A stretch of 64,000 nucleotides of DNA from Aquipseudomonas alcaligenes (GCF_003205495.1 NZ_QJRX01000010.1:1-64000), one strand, 5' to 3'; counted from the stretch's first letter, positions 35,330 to 45,283 are shown. Numbers and translations are program-made. The notes: generated from the sequence alone by a model not told the origin.

Positions 35330-35617
35330 TTATTCGATGACTTTCGGCACGAGGTACAGGCCGCTTTCCACGGCCGGGGCGATGGCTTGGTAGGCGTCGC
35401 GCTGATTTGTTTCGGTGACAACGTCGGCGCGCAGGCGCTGGGTGGCATCCAGCGGGTGGGCCATGGGCTCGATGCCGCTGGTGTCGACCGCCTGCATGGC
35501 GTCGATCAGGCCGAGGATGTTGTTGAGGGTCGCAGTGGTTTGCGGAATATCGCCTTCGTTCAGGCCCAGGCGGGCCAGGTGGGCGATCTTTTCCACGTCG
35601 GAGCGTTCGAGCGCCAT
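35330..35617 (-). CDS. gatC: Asp/Glu-tRNA amidotransferase subunit C
   Basis: A 95-residue protein that stabilises GatA. It opens MALERSDVEKIAHLARLGL and has LDATQRLRADVV, the typical GatC blocks. First gene of gatCAB, divergent from mreB across 209 bases. TTGGGC and TAAATT spaced 16 bases on the minus strand are a possible promoter. Confidence 0.95.
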   Translation of the reverse strand: MALERSDVEKIAHLARLGLNEGDIPQTTATLNNILGLIDAMQAVDTSGIEPMAHPLDATQRLRADVVTETNQRDAYQAIAPAVESGLYLVPKVIE

Positions 35618-35826
35618 CGTGATTCTCCAGGGAGCGAGCGGTGGAAACAGGCGGGGAACGGATGCCGCATGTGGCGGTCAAAGGCCGCGAATTGTGGGCT
35701 GCAAGGCCCGGAAAAGCAGGCAATTTAGCATATCTGGCGCCTTGCCCAAAAGGCCGCTCGTTGATAGAGTTTGCCGCACTTTTTTACCCAGCGTTTTCAC
35801 CACGCTCTGTCTAGGGTTCTCTCCCC

Positions 35827-36864
35827 ATGTTCAAGAAACTGCGTGGCATGTTTTCCAGCGATCTGTCGATCGACCTGGGCACTGCCAATACCCTGATCTA
35901 TGTCCGCGAGCGCGGTATCGTCCTCAACGAGCCGTCCGTGGTCGCCATTCGTAGCAGTGGCAACCAGAAATCCGTGGTTGCCGTCGGCACCGAGGCCAAG
36001 CGCATGCTCGGCCGTACCCCGGGCAACATCTCCGCCATCCGCCCGATGAAGGACGGCGTGATCGCCGACTTCAGCGTCTGCGAGAAGATGCTGCAGTACT
36101 TCATCAACAAGGTGCACGAGAACAGCTTCCTGCAGCCGTCGCCGCGCGTGCTGATCTGCGTGCCGTGCAAGTCGACCCAGGTCGAGCGCCGCGCCATCCG
36201 TGAATCCGCCCTGGGCGCCGGTGCTCGCGAAGTGTTCCTGATCGAAGAGCCGATGGCCGCCGCCATCGGTGCCGGCCTGCCGGTCGAAGAGGCCCGCGGC
36301 TCGATGGTCGTCGACATCGGCGGCGGCACTACCGAGATCGCCCTGATCTCGCTGAACGGCGTGGTCTACGCCGAGTCCGTGCGCGTTGGCGGCGACCGCT
36401 TCGACGAAGCCATCATCACCTACGTGCGCCGCAACTACGGTTCGCTGATCGGCGAATCCACCGCCGAGCGCATCAAGCAGGAAATCGGCACCGCCTACGC
36501 CGGCGGTGAAGTGCGCGAAGTCGACGTGCGCGGCCGCAACCTGGCCGAGGGCGTGCCGCGCAGCTTCACCCTGAACTCCAACGAGGTGCTGGAGGCTCTG
36601 CAGGAGTCCCTGGCCACCATCGTCCAGGCGGTCAAGAGCGCCCTGGAACAGTCGCCGCCGGAACTGGCCTCCGACATCGCCGAGCGCGGCCTGGTGCTGA
36701 CCGGCGGTGGCGCGCTGCTGCGCGACCTGGACAAGCTGCTGGCCCAGGAGACCGGCCTGCCGGTGATCGTCGCCGAGGACCCGCTGACCTGCGTGGCCCG
36801 TGGTGGCGGTCGTGCCCTGGAAATGATGGACCGTCACTCCATGGACCTGCTGTCCACCGAGTGA
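35827..36864 (+). CDS. mreB: rod-shape-determining actin-like protein MreB
   Basis: A 345-residue bacterial actin. DLGTANTLIYV (phosphate 1), VVDIGGGTTEIA (phosphate 2) and LTGGGALLRDLD (adenosine) are all present. It polymerises on the inner membrane and directs cell-wall elongation with MreC, MreD, RodA and PBP2. It is followed by a terminator-like hairpin before mreC, so its dose is probably set above that of mreCD. Confidence 0.98.
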   Translation: MFKKLRGMFSSDLSIDLGTANTLIYVRERGIVLNEPSVVAIRSSGNQKSVVAVGTEAKRMLGRTPGNISAIRPMKDGVIADFSVCEKMLQYFINKVHENSFLQPSPRVLICVPCKSTQVERRAIRESALGAGAREVFLIEEPMAAAIGAGLPVEEARGSMVVDIGGGTTEIALISLNGVVYAESVRVGGDRFDEAIITYVRRNYGSLIGESTAERIKQEIGTAYAGGEVREVDVRGRNLAEGVPRSFTLNSNEVLEALQESLATIVQAVKSALEQSPPELASDIAERGLVLTGGGALLRDLDKLLAQETGLPVIVAEDPLTCVARGGGRALEMMDRHSMDLLSTE

Positions 36865-36882
36865 TGCTGAAGAGGTAAGCCG

Positions 36883-36917
36883 AAGCCGGAAGCTGGTCCT
36901 TCCGGCTTTGTGTTTTC
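36883..36917 (+). terminator. attenuator-type hairpin between mreB and mreC
   Basis: AAGCCGGAAG (36883-36892) and CTTCCGGCTT (36899-36908) form a perfect 10-bp stem with a 6-base loop, followed by TGTGTTTTC. This is a convincing intrinsic terminator, 18 bases after the mreB stop. Because mreC and mreD follow closely on the same strand, it probably stops only part of the transcripts. Confidence 0.8.
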
Positions 36918-37920
36918 TAGCTGTCGGCCTGGAGTAGTTGCCATCAAACCGCTATTTGCCAAGGGACCATCGCTGGGCGTACGACTGCTGGTACTGGTCG
37001 TGCTGTCGGCCGTGCTGATGGTGGTGGATGCGCGTTTCGAGGTGCTGCAGCCGCTGCGTGCCAAGCTCGGAGTGATCACCGGGCCGGCTTACCAGGTGGC
37101 GCGCCTGCCGGTGACCCTGTGGCAGGCGCTGACCCAGCAGTTCACCAGCCGCAGCGAGCTGATGGCGGAGAACGAGAAGCTCAAGGCCGAGGCCCTGCTG
37201 ATGCAGGGGCGCCTGCAGAAGCTGGCCACCCTCACCGAGCAGAACGTGCGCCTGCGCGAGCTGCTCAATTCCGCCGCCCTGGTGGACGAGAAGGTGTTGG
37301 TCACCGAGCTGATCGGCATCGACCCCAACCCCTTCACCCACCGCATCCTGATCGACAAGGGCGAGAAGGACGGCGTGTTCCTCGGCCAGCCGGTGCTCGA
37401 CGCCCGCGGCCTGATGGGCCAGGTGGTCGAGGTGATGCCCTACACCGCCCGCGTGCTGCTGCTCACCGACACCAACCACAGCATCCCGGTGCAGGTGAAC
37501 CGCAACGGCCTGCGCGCCATCGCCGCCGGCAGCGGCAACCCGGAGCGCCTGGAGCTGCGCCACGTGGCCGACACGGCGGACATCAAGGAAGGCGATCTGC
37601 TGGTCAGCTCCGGCATGGGCCAGCGTTTCCCGGCCGGCTATCCGGTGGCCACGGTCAGCGAGGTGGTGCACGACTCCGGCCAGCCCTTTGCCATCGTCCG
37701 CGCCGTGCCCACCGCGGCGCTCAACCGCAGCCGCTACATGCTGCTGGTGTTCACTGACGGGCGCACCGCCGAGGAGCGCGCCACCGAGGCCGCCGAGGCC
37801 CAGGAGGCCGCCGATCGCGAGGCCGAGGCTCAGGTCAAGCCCGAGACGCCGCCGGCCGCTACCGCACCGGCACAGCCCGCGACCGCACCGGCGCCTGCCG
37901 TCGAACGGGAGAATCAATGA
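36910..37920 (+). CDS. mreC: rod-shape-determining protein MreC
   Basis: An inner-membrane protein that links MreB to the periplasmic wall machinery. The transmembrane segment is near the N terminus (LGVRLLVLVVLSAVLMVV), then a coiled coil (about 75-120) and the beta-barrel core. The C-terminal tail is long and Ala/Pro/Glu-rich (last 45 residues). The start is problematic: the only standard in-frame start is the GTG at 36910, which lies inside the attenuator T-run. A GGAG box at 36931-36934 instead points to an ATC codon at 36943, giving a start just before KPLFAKGPS. The coordinate used is the GTG. mreD overlaps by 4 bases. Confidence 0.93.
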   Translation: MFSSCRPGVVAIKPLFAKGPSLGVRLLVLVVLSAVLMVVDARFEVLQPLRAKLGVITGPAYQVARLPVTLWQALTQQFTSRSELMAENEKLKAEALLMQGRLQKLATLTEQNVRLRELLNSAALVDEKVLVTELIGIDPNPFTHRILIDKGEKDGVFLGQPVLDARGLMGQVVEVMPYTARVLLLTDTNHSIPVQVNRNGLRAIAAGSGNPERLELRHVADTADIKEGDLLVSSGMGQRFPAGYPVATVSEVVHDSGQPFAIVRAVPTAALNRSRYMLLVFTDGRTAEERATEAAEAQEAADREAEAQVKPETPPAATAPAQPATAPAPAVERENQ

Positions 37921-38408
37921 TGGTCCAGCTCAAGGCACGCAACGGCTGGGTGATCTGGGCCACCCTGCTGCTGGCCCTGCTGCTCAGCGTGGCGCCCCTG
38001 TTGCCGTTCATGGAAGTCGGCCGGCCGCTGTGGCTGGCGCTGTTCCTGTCCTACTGGGTGCTGGCCGTGCCGCACCGTATCGGCATGGTCGGCGCCTGGA
38101 GCCTGGGCCTGGTGCTGGATGTGCTCAATGGCACCCTGCTCGGGCAGAACGCCCTGATCCTCACGCTGATCACCTTCCTGGTGCTGTCGCTGCAGCGTCG
38201 CCTGCAGATGTTCCCCATGTGGCAGCAGAGCCTGGTGCTGCTGGTGGTGTTCGGCCTGGCCCAGCTGGTGCAGCTGTGGCTCAACGCCCTGACCGGCAAC
38301 CGTCCGCCGACCCTGACCTTCGTCCTGCCGGCGCTGATCAGTGCCTTGCTCTGGCCCTGGGTGTTCGCCATCCTGCGGGGACTGCAACAGCGCTTCGCGG
38401 TGCATTGA
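37917..38408 (+). CDS. mreD: rod-shape-determining protein MreD
   Basis: A 163-residue integral membrane protein with about five transmembrane helices. GRPLWLALFLSYWVLAVPHRIGMVGAW and GLVLDVLNGTLLGQNAL are the family blocks. ATGA overlap with mreC. It acts with MreC in the elongasome. Confidence 0.95.
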   Translation: MMVQLKARNGWVIWATLLLALLLSVAPLLPFMEVGRPLWLALFLSYWVLAVPHRIGMVGAWSLGLVLDVLNGTLLGQNALILTLITFLVLSLQRRLQMFPMWQQSLVLLVVFGLAQLVQLWLNALTGNRPPTLTFVLPALISALLWPWVFAILRGLQQRFAVH

Positions 38409-38448
38409 GGCGCCTTTCCCACCCCACCCCTGACAGGGAGATGTCTGC

Positions 38449-39033
38449 ATGGCCACGCTGCACCTGGCCTCGGGTTCCCCTCGCCGGCGCGAGCTGCTGG
38501 CGCAGATCGGCGTGCCTTTCGCCACGCTGATCGCCTCCATAGATGAAACGGCATTGCCCGGCGAGCCGGCCACGCGCTATGTAGAGCGCCTGGCGCGGGA
38601 AAAGGCGCTGGCCGGCCTGCAGGCCCTAGGCGCACCGGTCGATGCGGTGGTGCTGGGGGCCGACACCGCCGTGGTGCTGGATGGGCGCATCCTCGGCAAG
38701 CCCGCGGATCGTGCCGAGGCGCTGGCCATGCTAGCGGCGTTGTCCGGTCGCGAGCACCAGGTGCTGACCGCCGTGGCGCTGGCCGCCGCCGGGCGCCTGG
38801 AGTCGCGGGTGGTGGCCAGTCGGGTCAGCTTCCGTGCCCTGCGCGCGGGCGAGGCGGAGGCCTACTGGGCCACCGGCGAGCCGTGCGACAAGGCCGGTGG
38901 CTATGGTATTCAGGGGCTGGCGGCGGTGTTCGTCAGCCAGATCGAGGGCAGCTACTCGGCCGTGGTCGGCCTGCCGTTGTGCGAGACGGCGCAGCTGCTC
39001 GGCGAATTCGGGATTCCGTGCTGGCAGGTCTGA
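38449..39033 (+). CDS. Maf-family nucleoside triphosphate pyrophosphatase (YhdE type, dTTP/UTP)
   Basis: A 194-residue house-cleaning enzyme that hydrolyses non-canonical or modified nucleotides. The N terminus LHLASGSPRRRELL, the ADTAVVLDG loop with the catalytic Asp, and the CDKAGGYGIQGLA motif are typical of YhdE-type Maf. It lies between mreD and rng, the same order as in other gammaproteobacteria. Confidence 0.93.
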   Translation: MATLHLASGSPRRRELLAQIGVPFATLIASIDETALPGEPATRYVERLAREKALAGLQALGAPVDAVVLGADTAVVLDGRILGKPADRAEALAMLAALSGREHQVLTAVALAAAGRLESRVVASRVSFRALRAGEAEAYWATGEPCDKAGGYGIQGLAAVFVSQIEGSYSAVVGLPLCETAQLLGEFGIPCWQV

Positions 39034-39098
39034 CCTGCCGGCCCACACTAGATAGCGGCGGCCCCTGGCCAGCAGTCGCAGCGCGCAGAGTAGGACGC

Positions 39099-40556
39099 AT
39101 GAGCGAAGAGATCCTGATCAACATCACGCCGATGGAATCCCGTGTGGCGGTGGTGGAAAACGGCGTGCTGCAGGAAGTGCACGTCGAGCGCACGCAGAAG
39201 CGCGGCATCGTCGGCAACATCTACAAGGGCAAGGTGGTACGGGTGCTGCCGGGCATGCAGGCGGCCTTCGTCGACATCGGCCTGGAGCGCGCCGCCTTCA
39301 TTCATGCGGCGGAGATTTCCACCCGTGAGGGCAGTGCGGTGGAGTCCATCGGCGCGCTGGTCCATGAGGGCCAGAGCCTGATCGTGCAGGTGACCAAGGA
39401 CCCGATCGGCACCAAGGGCGCGCGCCTGACCACGCACCTGTCGATTCCCTCGCGTTATCTGGTCTACATGCCGCGCACCGCGCATGTCGGCATCTCCCTG
39501 AAGATCGAGGATGAGGCCGAGCGCGAGCGCCTCAAGCAGGTGGTGGCCGACTGCGTGGCCGCCGAGGGCATCGAGGAGACCGGCGGCTTTATCCTCAGAA
39601 CGGCCGCCGAAGGTGCCGGCAGCGACGAGATCCTGGTCGACATCCGCTACCTGCGGCGCCTGTGGGAGCAGATCGCCGGGCAGATGCAGACGGCCAAGAC
39701 CCCCTCGGTGATCTACGAGGACCTGTCCCTGGCCCTGCGCACCCTGCGCGATCTGGTCAACCCGAAGATCGAGAAGATCCGTATCGACTCGCGGGAGACC
39801 TTCGGCAAGATCACCCAGTTCGTCGACGAGCTGATGCCGGAGATCGCCGACCGCCTGGAGCACTACCCCGGCGAGCGGCCGATCTTTGACCTCTATGGCG
39901 TCGAGGACGAGATCCAGCGCGCCATGGAGCGCAAGGTGCCGCTCAAGTCCGGCGGCTACCTGATCGTCGATCCGGCCGAGGCGATGACCACCATCGACGT
40001 CAACACCGGCGCCTTCGTCGGCCACCGCACCCTCGAAGAGACCATCTTCAAGACCAACCTCGAGGCGGCCACCGCCATCGCCCGCCAGCTGCGCCTGCGC
40101 AACATCGGCGGGATCATCATCATCGACTTCATCGACATGGAAGATGAAGAACACCAGCGGCAGGTGCTGCGCACCCTGGAGAAGCAGCTGGAGCGCGACC
40201 ACGCCAAGACCAACATCATCGGCATCACCGAGCTGGGCCTGGTGCAGATGACCCGCAAGCGCACCCGCGAGAGCCTCGAGCAGGTGCTCTGCGAGCCCTG
40301 CAGCGCCTGCCAGGGCCGCGGCAAGCTGCGCACCGCCGAGACCATCTGCTACGAGATCTTCCGCGAGATCCTCCGCGAGGCCCGCGCCTATCAGGCCGAG
40401 GGCTACCTGGTGCTGGCCAACCAGAAGGTGGTCGACCGCCTGCTCGACGAGGAGTCGGGCAACGTCGCCGACCTCGAGGCCTTCATCGGCCGCACCATCA
40501 AGTTCCAGGTGGAGAGCATGTACTCCCAGGAACAGTACGACGTGGTGCTGCTCTGA
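39099..40556 (+). CDS. rng: ribonuclease G
   Basis: A 485-residue endoribonuclease of the RNase E/G family that matures 16S rRNA 5' ends and degrades some mRNAs. The S1 domain is at about 35-125; the catalytic Asp residues lie in TTIDVNTGAFVG and IIIIDFIDM; the zinc-link CEPCSACQGRG is at about 405-415. No long C-terminal scaffold, which separates it from RNase E. The start at 39099 (MSEEILINITPME) is the family start. Confidence 0.96.
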   Translation: MSEEILINITPMESRVAVVENGVLQEVHVERTQKRGIVGNIYKGKVVRVLPGMQAAFVDIGLERAAFIHAAEISTREGSAVESIGALVHEGQSLIVQVTKDPIGTKGARLTTHLSIPSRYLVYMPRTAHVGISLKIEDEAERERLKQVVADCVAAEGIEETGGFILRTAAEGAGSDEILVDIRYLRRLWEQIAGQMQTAKTPSVIYEDLSLALRTLRDLVNPKIEKIRIDSRETFGKITQFVDELMPEIADRLEHYPGERPIFDLYGVEDEIQRAMERKVPLKSGGYLIVDPAEAMTTIDVNTGAFVGHRTLEETIFKTNLEAATAIARQLRLRNIGGIIIIDFIDMEDEEHQRQVLRTLEKQLERDHAKTNIIGITELGLVQMTRKRTRESLEQVLCEPCSACQGRGKLRTAETICYEIFREILREARAYQAEGYLVLANQKVVDRLLDEESGNVADLEAFIGRTIKFQVESMYSQEQYDVVLL

Positions 40557-43500
40557 ATGAGCCGGCTCGCTAGCCTGCTGACCGGGCTGCTGCGCGCGGG
40601 GCTGGGACTGTGCGCCCTGGCGCTGGTGCTAGCCGCCTTCTATGTCAGCCTGGGGCGCGAGCTGGTGCCGCTGGTCGCCGAGTATCGCGACGAAGTGCAG
40701 GCCAGGGCCCGCGCGGCCCTCGGCCTGCCGCTGTCGATCGGCAGCCTGGAAGGCGGTTGGAGCGGTTTCGCGCCGGTGCTGACCGCCCACGATGTGCTGC
40801 TCGGCGAGGGCGCCAGTGCCGTGCGCCTGGACCAGGTGCGGGTGGTGCCGGATGTCTTCGCCAGCCTGCTGGCGCGCCAGCCGCGCCTGGCCAACCTGCA
40901 GTTCGAGGGGCTGCAGCTGAGCCTGCGCGAGGACGCCGCGGGGCGCTGGACGGTGGAGGGCCTGCCGGCACGCGAGCCGGGCCGGCCGCTGCAGGCGCAG
41001 CAGCTGATCGATGGCCTGAAGATGGTCAGCAAGGTCTCCCTGCTCGGCAGCCAGCTGACCTTCGAGCCGCAGGGCGGCGAGCCGCTCAGCCTCACCTATA
41101 TCGACCTGACCCTGCGCAGCGGCAGCGTGCGCCAGCGCCTCGACGGCCGCCTGCGCCTGCCGGATGGCCAGCCGCTGGCCCTGCGCGTGCGCGTGCGCCT
41201 GGATGCCAAGGACATTGCCTCCAGCCGCGCCGAAGCCTATCTCAGCCTGCCGCACAGCGACTGGGCCGGCTGGCTGCCCAAGGGCCTGACCCGCGACTGG
41301 CGACTCGCCAAGGCCCAGGTCGGCGGCGAGCTCTGGCTGGACTGGGCGGACGGCGCCGTGCAGCGCGCCGCGGCGCGCCTGCACGCCCCGGAGATTCGCG
41401 GCGCCTATGCCAAGCGCAAGGCGGTGCAGGTCAACGACCTGGGCCTGAGCGCCTACTTCGAGCGGCGCGACCAGGGTTTCGACCTGTTGGTCGACGGCCT
41501 GGCCCTGAGCCTGGGCGAGACGCGCTGGGGCGAGGTGCAGCTGGCCCTGAACCAGCAGTTGGACGCCGAGGGCCGGGCGCAGCGCTGGGCCCTCAGTGCC
41601 GACCACCTCGACCTCACCCCGCTGGCCCCGGTGGTGCTGGCCCTGGCGCCGCTGCCGGACAAGGCCGCCGAGGTGCTCGACGCGCTGCAGCCGCGCGGCA
41701 CCCTGCGCAACGTACAGCTGGAGTATCGGCCCCAGCTCGATGGCCGCGAGCGTGTGCAGTTCTCGGCCAACCTGGAACGGGTCGGCATCGGCGCCTGGCA
41801 GGGCGTGCCGGCGGTGGATAATGCCAGCGGCAGCATCAGTGGCGATCTGGGCGGCGGCGAGCTGTTGGCCGCCAGCGAGAACTTCGGTCTGCATTTCCCC
41901 AACCTGTTCCCCGAGATGTGGCGCTATCGCCAGGTCGGCGCGCGCCTGCTGTGGGAACTCGACGACCAAGGCCTGACCCTGCAGAGTCCCTACCTGCAGG
42001 TGGTCGGTGACGAGGGGCGGATCGCCGGCGATTTCCTCGTGCGGCTGAAGCAGGATCCGGCCGAGGAAGACTACATGGACCTGCGCGTCGGCCTGCGCGA
42101 CGGCGATGCCCTGCAGGCCAGGAAGTACCTGCCGACCCGCTCCCCCGGCCTCAGCCCGGCGCTGGCCGAGTGGCTGCAGAGCGCCATCCGCGGCGGCCAC
42201 ATCGACAACGGCTGGTTCCAGTACCAGGGCTCGCTGGCCAAGGGCGCCGCGGATGCCGCACGCAGCATCGGCCTGTACTTCCGCGTGGACAACGCCGAGC
42301 TGGCTTTCCAGCCCGGCTGGCCGAGCCTGCGCGAGGCGCGCGGCGAGGTGCTGATCGAGGACGACGGCGTCGACGTGCGTGTACCCGAGGGGCGCATCCT
42401 CGACAGCCGGGTACGCGAAGTGCTGGTGAGCATCCCCAAGGCGGCCAACGGCCAGCCGCGCCTGGCCCTGGATGGCGAGCTGGAGAGTAGCCTGGCGGAT
42501 GCCCTGAAGATCCTCCAGGAAGCGCCCATTGGCACCGCCGAGACCTTCGCCGGCTGGCGCGGGCAGGGCCCGTTGTCGGGCAAGCTGAAGCTGGACATTC
42601 CCCTGAACAAGGGACAGAAGCCGCAGGTGCAGGTGGACTTCGCCACCGAAGGCGCCGAGCTGCAGATGAGCAATCCGCAGCTGGAGCTCACCCAGCTCAA
42701 GGGCGCGTTCCGCTTCAACACGGCCACCGGCCTCAGTGCCCCGGACATCCGCGCCCAGGTGCTCGGCCATGCCGTGCGCGGTCGTGCGCTGGCCCAGGGC
42801 GCGCGCGGCAATGCGCGCACCCGCATCGAGGCTAGCGGCAAGGTGCCCCTGGAGCGGCTCAGCGCCTGGCTGGGCCTGACCCAGCCGCTGCCGCTCAGGG
42901 GCGAGCTGCCCTACAGCCTGGGCCTGACCCTGGATGGTGCCGACAGCCAGCTGCGGGTCGACTCCAATCTGCAGGGGCTGGCCGTCGAGCTGCCGGCACC
43001 GTTCGCCAAGCCGGCTGGCGAGGCGCGCAAGGCCACCTGGCGCATGACCCTGCAGGGCCGCGAGCGGCGCTATTGGCTGGATTACGCCGGCCTGGCCAGC
43101 CTGACCTTCGCCGCCCCCGTGGGGCAGGCGCTGCAGGGGCGCGGCGAGCTGCGCCTGGGCGGCGATCCGGCCCTGTTGCCGTCGAGCCCGGGGCTGCGCC
43201 TGTCCGGGCGCCTCGGCGAGCTGGACTGGTCGGCCTGGCAGGCCGCGATCAAGCCCTACAGCGGCCTCGCCGGCGATGGCCAGAGTCGCCAGTTCCTGCG
43301 CGGTGCCGAGCTGAGCATCGGGCGCTTCAGCGGCTTCGGCACCCAGGTCGACAATCTTGCGCTCAAGCTGGCCCGCGCCCAGGCCGGCTGGCAGCTGGAT
43401 CTCGCCAGTGCCCTGCTGGAAGGGCGCATCGAGCTGCCCGATGCCCAGGGCGCCCCCATCCGGCTCGACCTGGCGCGGCTGAGCCTGCCGCCGGCCGCGC

Positions 43501-44384
43501 CCGGGAGCGAGCCGGCCCAGGACAAGCCCGATGCCCTGGCGGCGGTCGACCCGCGCCAGCTGCCAGCCCTGGATGTGCGCATCGCCAAGGTGCTGCAGGG
43601 CGACGCGCCGCTCGGCGCCTGGTCGCTGAAGGCGCGGCCGACGCCGCAGGGGGTGCGCTTCAGCGAGCTGGCCCTGGAGCTCAAGGGGTTGCGGGTGGGC
43701 GGCGAGGCCGGTTGGGAAGGCGCTCCGGGCAGCACACGCAGCTGGTACAAGGGGCGCATCCAGGGCGACAACCTGGCCGATGTGCTCAAGGCCTGGGGCT
43801 ACGCGCCCACCGCGACCAGCGAGCGCTTCCGCCTGGACGTCGATGGCAGCTGGCCGGGCTCGCCGGCCTGGCTCAGCCTCAAACGCCTCTCCGGTCGCCT
43901 CGACGCCAGCCTGCGCAAGGGCCAGTTCGTCGAGGTGCAGGGCTCGGCCTCGGCCCTGCGCGTGTTCGGCCTGCTCAACTTCAACTCGATCAGCAGGCGC
44001 CTGCGCCTGGACTTCTCCGACCTGCTCGGCAAGGGCTTCAGCTACGACACCACCAAGACCCTGCTGGTCGGCCAGGACGGCGTGTTCCAGACCCGCGAGC
44101 CGCTCAGGGTGGTCGGCCCGTCCAGCACCCTGGAGCTGAACGGTACGCTGGACATGGCCCGCGACCAGATCGACGCCAAACTGCTGGTGACCCTGCCGGT
44201 GACCAACAACCTGCCGCTGGCGGCCCTGATCGTCGGCGCGCCGGCGGTCGGTGGCGCGCTGTTCGTCGCGGACAAGCTGCTCGGCGACCGGGTGGCGCGC
44301 TTCGCCAGCGTGCAGTACCTGGTCAAGGGGCCCTGGCAGAACCCCGAAATCAGCTTCGACAAGCCGTTCGAGAAGCCGCGTTGA
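40557..44384 (+). CDS. yhdP: YhdP family AsmA-like phospholipid transport protein
   Basis: A 1275-residue protein with one N-terminal transmembrane helix (about 10-28) and a very long periplasmic region of beta-strand repeats, the design of AsmA-like bridge proteins. E. coli YhdP, TamB and YdbH carry phospholipids to the outer membrane. The C-terminal region (VQGSASALRVFGLLNFNSISRRLRLDFSDL...) is a highly conserved part. It begins directly after the rng stop, so the two are co-transcribed. Length agrees with the family (about 1270). Confidence 0.93.
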   Translation: MSRLASLLTGLLRAGLGLCALALVLAAFYVSLGRELVPLVAEYRDEVQARARAALGLPLSIGSLEGGWSGFAPVLTAHDVLLGEGASAVRLDQVRVVPDVFASLLARQPRLANLQFEGLQLSLREDAAGRWTVEGLPAREPGRPLQAQQLIDGLKMVSKVSLLGSQLTFEPQGGEPLSLTYIDLTLRSGSVRQRLDGRLRLPDGQPLALRVRVRLDAKDIASSRAEAYLSLPHSDWAGWLPKGLTRDWRLAKAQVGGELWLDWADGAVQRAAARLHAPEIRGAYAKRKAVQVNDLGLSAYFERRDQGFDLLVDGLALSLGETRWGEVQLALNQQLDAEGRAQRWALSADHLDLTPLAPVVLALAPLPDKAAEVLDALQPRGTLRNVQLEYRPQLDGRERVQFSANLERVGIGAWQGVPAVDNASGSISGDLGGGELLAASENFGLHFPNLFPEMWRYRQVGARLLWELDDQGLTLQSPYLQVVGDEGRIAGDFLVRLKQDPAEEDYMDLRVGLRDGDALQARKYLPTRSPGLSPALAEWLQSAIRGGHIDNGWFQYQGSLAKGAADAARSIGLYFRVDNAELAFQPGWPSLREARGEVLIEDDGVDVRVPEGRILDSRVREVLVSIPKAANGQPRLALDGELESSLADALKILQEAPIGTAETFAGWRGQGPLSGKLKLDIPLNKGQKPQVQVDFATEGAELQMSNPQLELTQLKGAFRFNTATGLSAPDIRAQVLGHAVRGRALAQGARGNARTRIEASGKVPLERLSAWLGLTQPLPLRGELPYSLGLTLDGADSQLRVDSNLQGLAVELPAPFAKPAGEARKATWRMTLQGRERRYWLDYAGLASLTFAAPVGQALQGRGELRLGGDPALLPSSPGLRLSGRLGELDWSAWQAAIKPYSGLAGDGQSRQFLRGAELSIGRFSGFGTQVDNLALKLARAQAGWQLDLASALLEGRIELPDAQGAPIRLDLARLSLPPAAPGSEPAQDKPDALAAVDPRQLPALDVRIAKVLQGDAPLGAWSLKARPTPQGVRFSELALELKGLRVGGEAGWEGAPGSTRSWYKGRIQGDNLADVLKAWGYAPTATSERFRLDVDGSWPGSPAWLSLKRLSGRLDASLRKGQFVEVQGSASALRVFGLLNFNSISRRLRLDFSDLLGKGFSYDTTKTLLVGQDGVFQTREPLRVVGPSSTLELNGTLDMARDQIDAKLLVTLPVTNNLPLAALIVGAPAVGGALFVADKLLGDRVARFASVQYLVKGPWQNPEISFDKPFEKPR

Positions 44385-44428
44385 GCGACTTGCGGTAGCA
44401 TGCAGGCAAGCCCCGGACGGAAAGCACC

Positions 44429-45283
44429 ATGTCCCTCGCCGTAATCCAGATGGTCAGCCAGGACGATGTCCTGGCCAACCTCGCCGCCGCCCGCCGCCTG
44501 CTGCAGCAGGCGGCCGAGCGTGGTGCACGCCTCGCCGTGCTGCCGGAGAACTTCGCCGCCATGGGCCGCCGCGACCTGGCCGAGCTCGGCCGCGCCGAGG
44601 CCGAGGGCCGCGGCCCCATCCTGCCCTGGCTGCAGCAGACCGCCCGTGACCTGCGGCTGTGGATAGTCGCCGGTACCATTCCCCTGCCGCCGGACGGCCA
44701 GCCCAGCGCCAAGGCGCATGCCTGTTCCCTGCTGATCGACGAGCACGGCGAGCGCGCCGCCCGCTACGACAAGCTGCACCTGTTCGACGTGGACGTCGCC
44801 GATGCCCGCGGCCGCTATCGCGAATCGGACGACTTCGCCTTCGGCGCGCAGGTGGTGGTGGCCGGCACCCCGGTCGGCCGCCTGGGCATGACGGTATGCT
44901 ACGACCTGCGCTTCCCCGAGCTGTACAGCCGCCTGCGCGAGGCCGGTGCCGAGCTGATCAGCGCCCCGGCGGCCTTCACCGCCGTCACCGGCGCCGCCCA
45001 CTGGCAGGTGCTGACCCGCGCCCGCGCCATCGAGACCCAGTGCTATGTGCTGGCGGCGGGGCAGGGTGGCAGCCATCCGGGCGGGCGCGAGACTTTCGGC
45101 CACTCGGCGATCATCGACCCCTGGGGCCGCGTGCTCGCCGAGCAGCCCCAGGGCGAGGCGGTGCTGCTGGCCAGCCGCGATGCCGCCGAGCAGGAGGCGA
45201 TCCGCCGGCGCATGCCGGTGGCCCGGCACAGACGTTTCATCGCGCCGGCCCAGCCCGGGCCGGCGCCCACGGAGTTCCTATGA
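44429..45283 (+). CDS. carbon-nitrogen hydrolase (nitrilase superfamily)
   Basis: A 284-residue amidase with the Glu-Lys-Cys triad: Glu40 (VLPENF), Lys115 (YDKLHLFD) and Cys157 (VCYDLRFPELY). It resembles Nit1/YafV-type enzymes acting on deaminated glutathione or omega-amides, though the precise substrate is unproven. It is placed between yhdP and tldD; the tldD ATG overlaps its stop by 4 bases. Confidence 0.9.
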   Translation: MSLAVIQMVSQDDVLANLAAARRLLQQAAERGARLAVLPENFAAMGRRDLAELGRAEAEGRGPILPWLQQTARDLRLWIVAGTIPLPPDGQPSAKAHACSLLIDEHGERAARYDKLHLFDVDVADARGRYRESDDFAFGAQVVVAGTPVGRLGMTVCYDLRFPELYSRLREAGAELISAPAAFTAVTGAAHWQVLTRARAIETQCYVLAAGQGGSHPGGRETFGHSAIIDPWGRVLAEQPQGEAVLLASRDAAEQEAIRRRMPVARHRRFIAPAQPGPAPTEFL

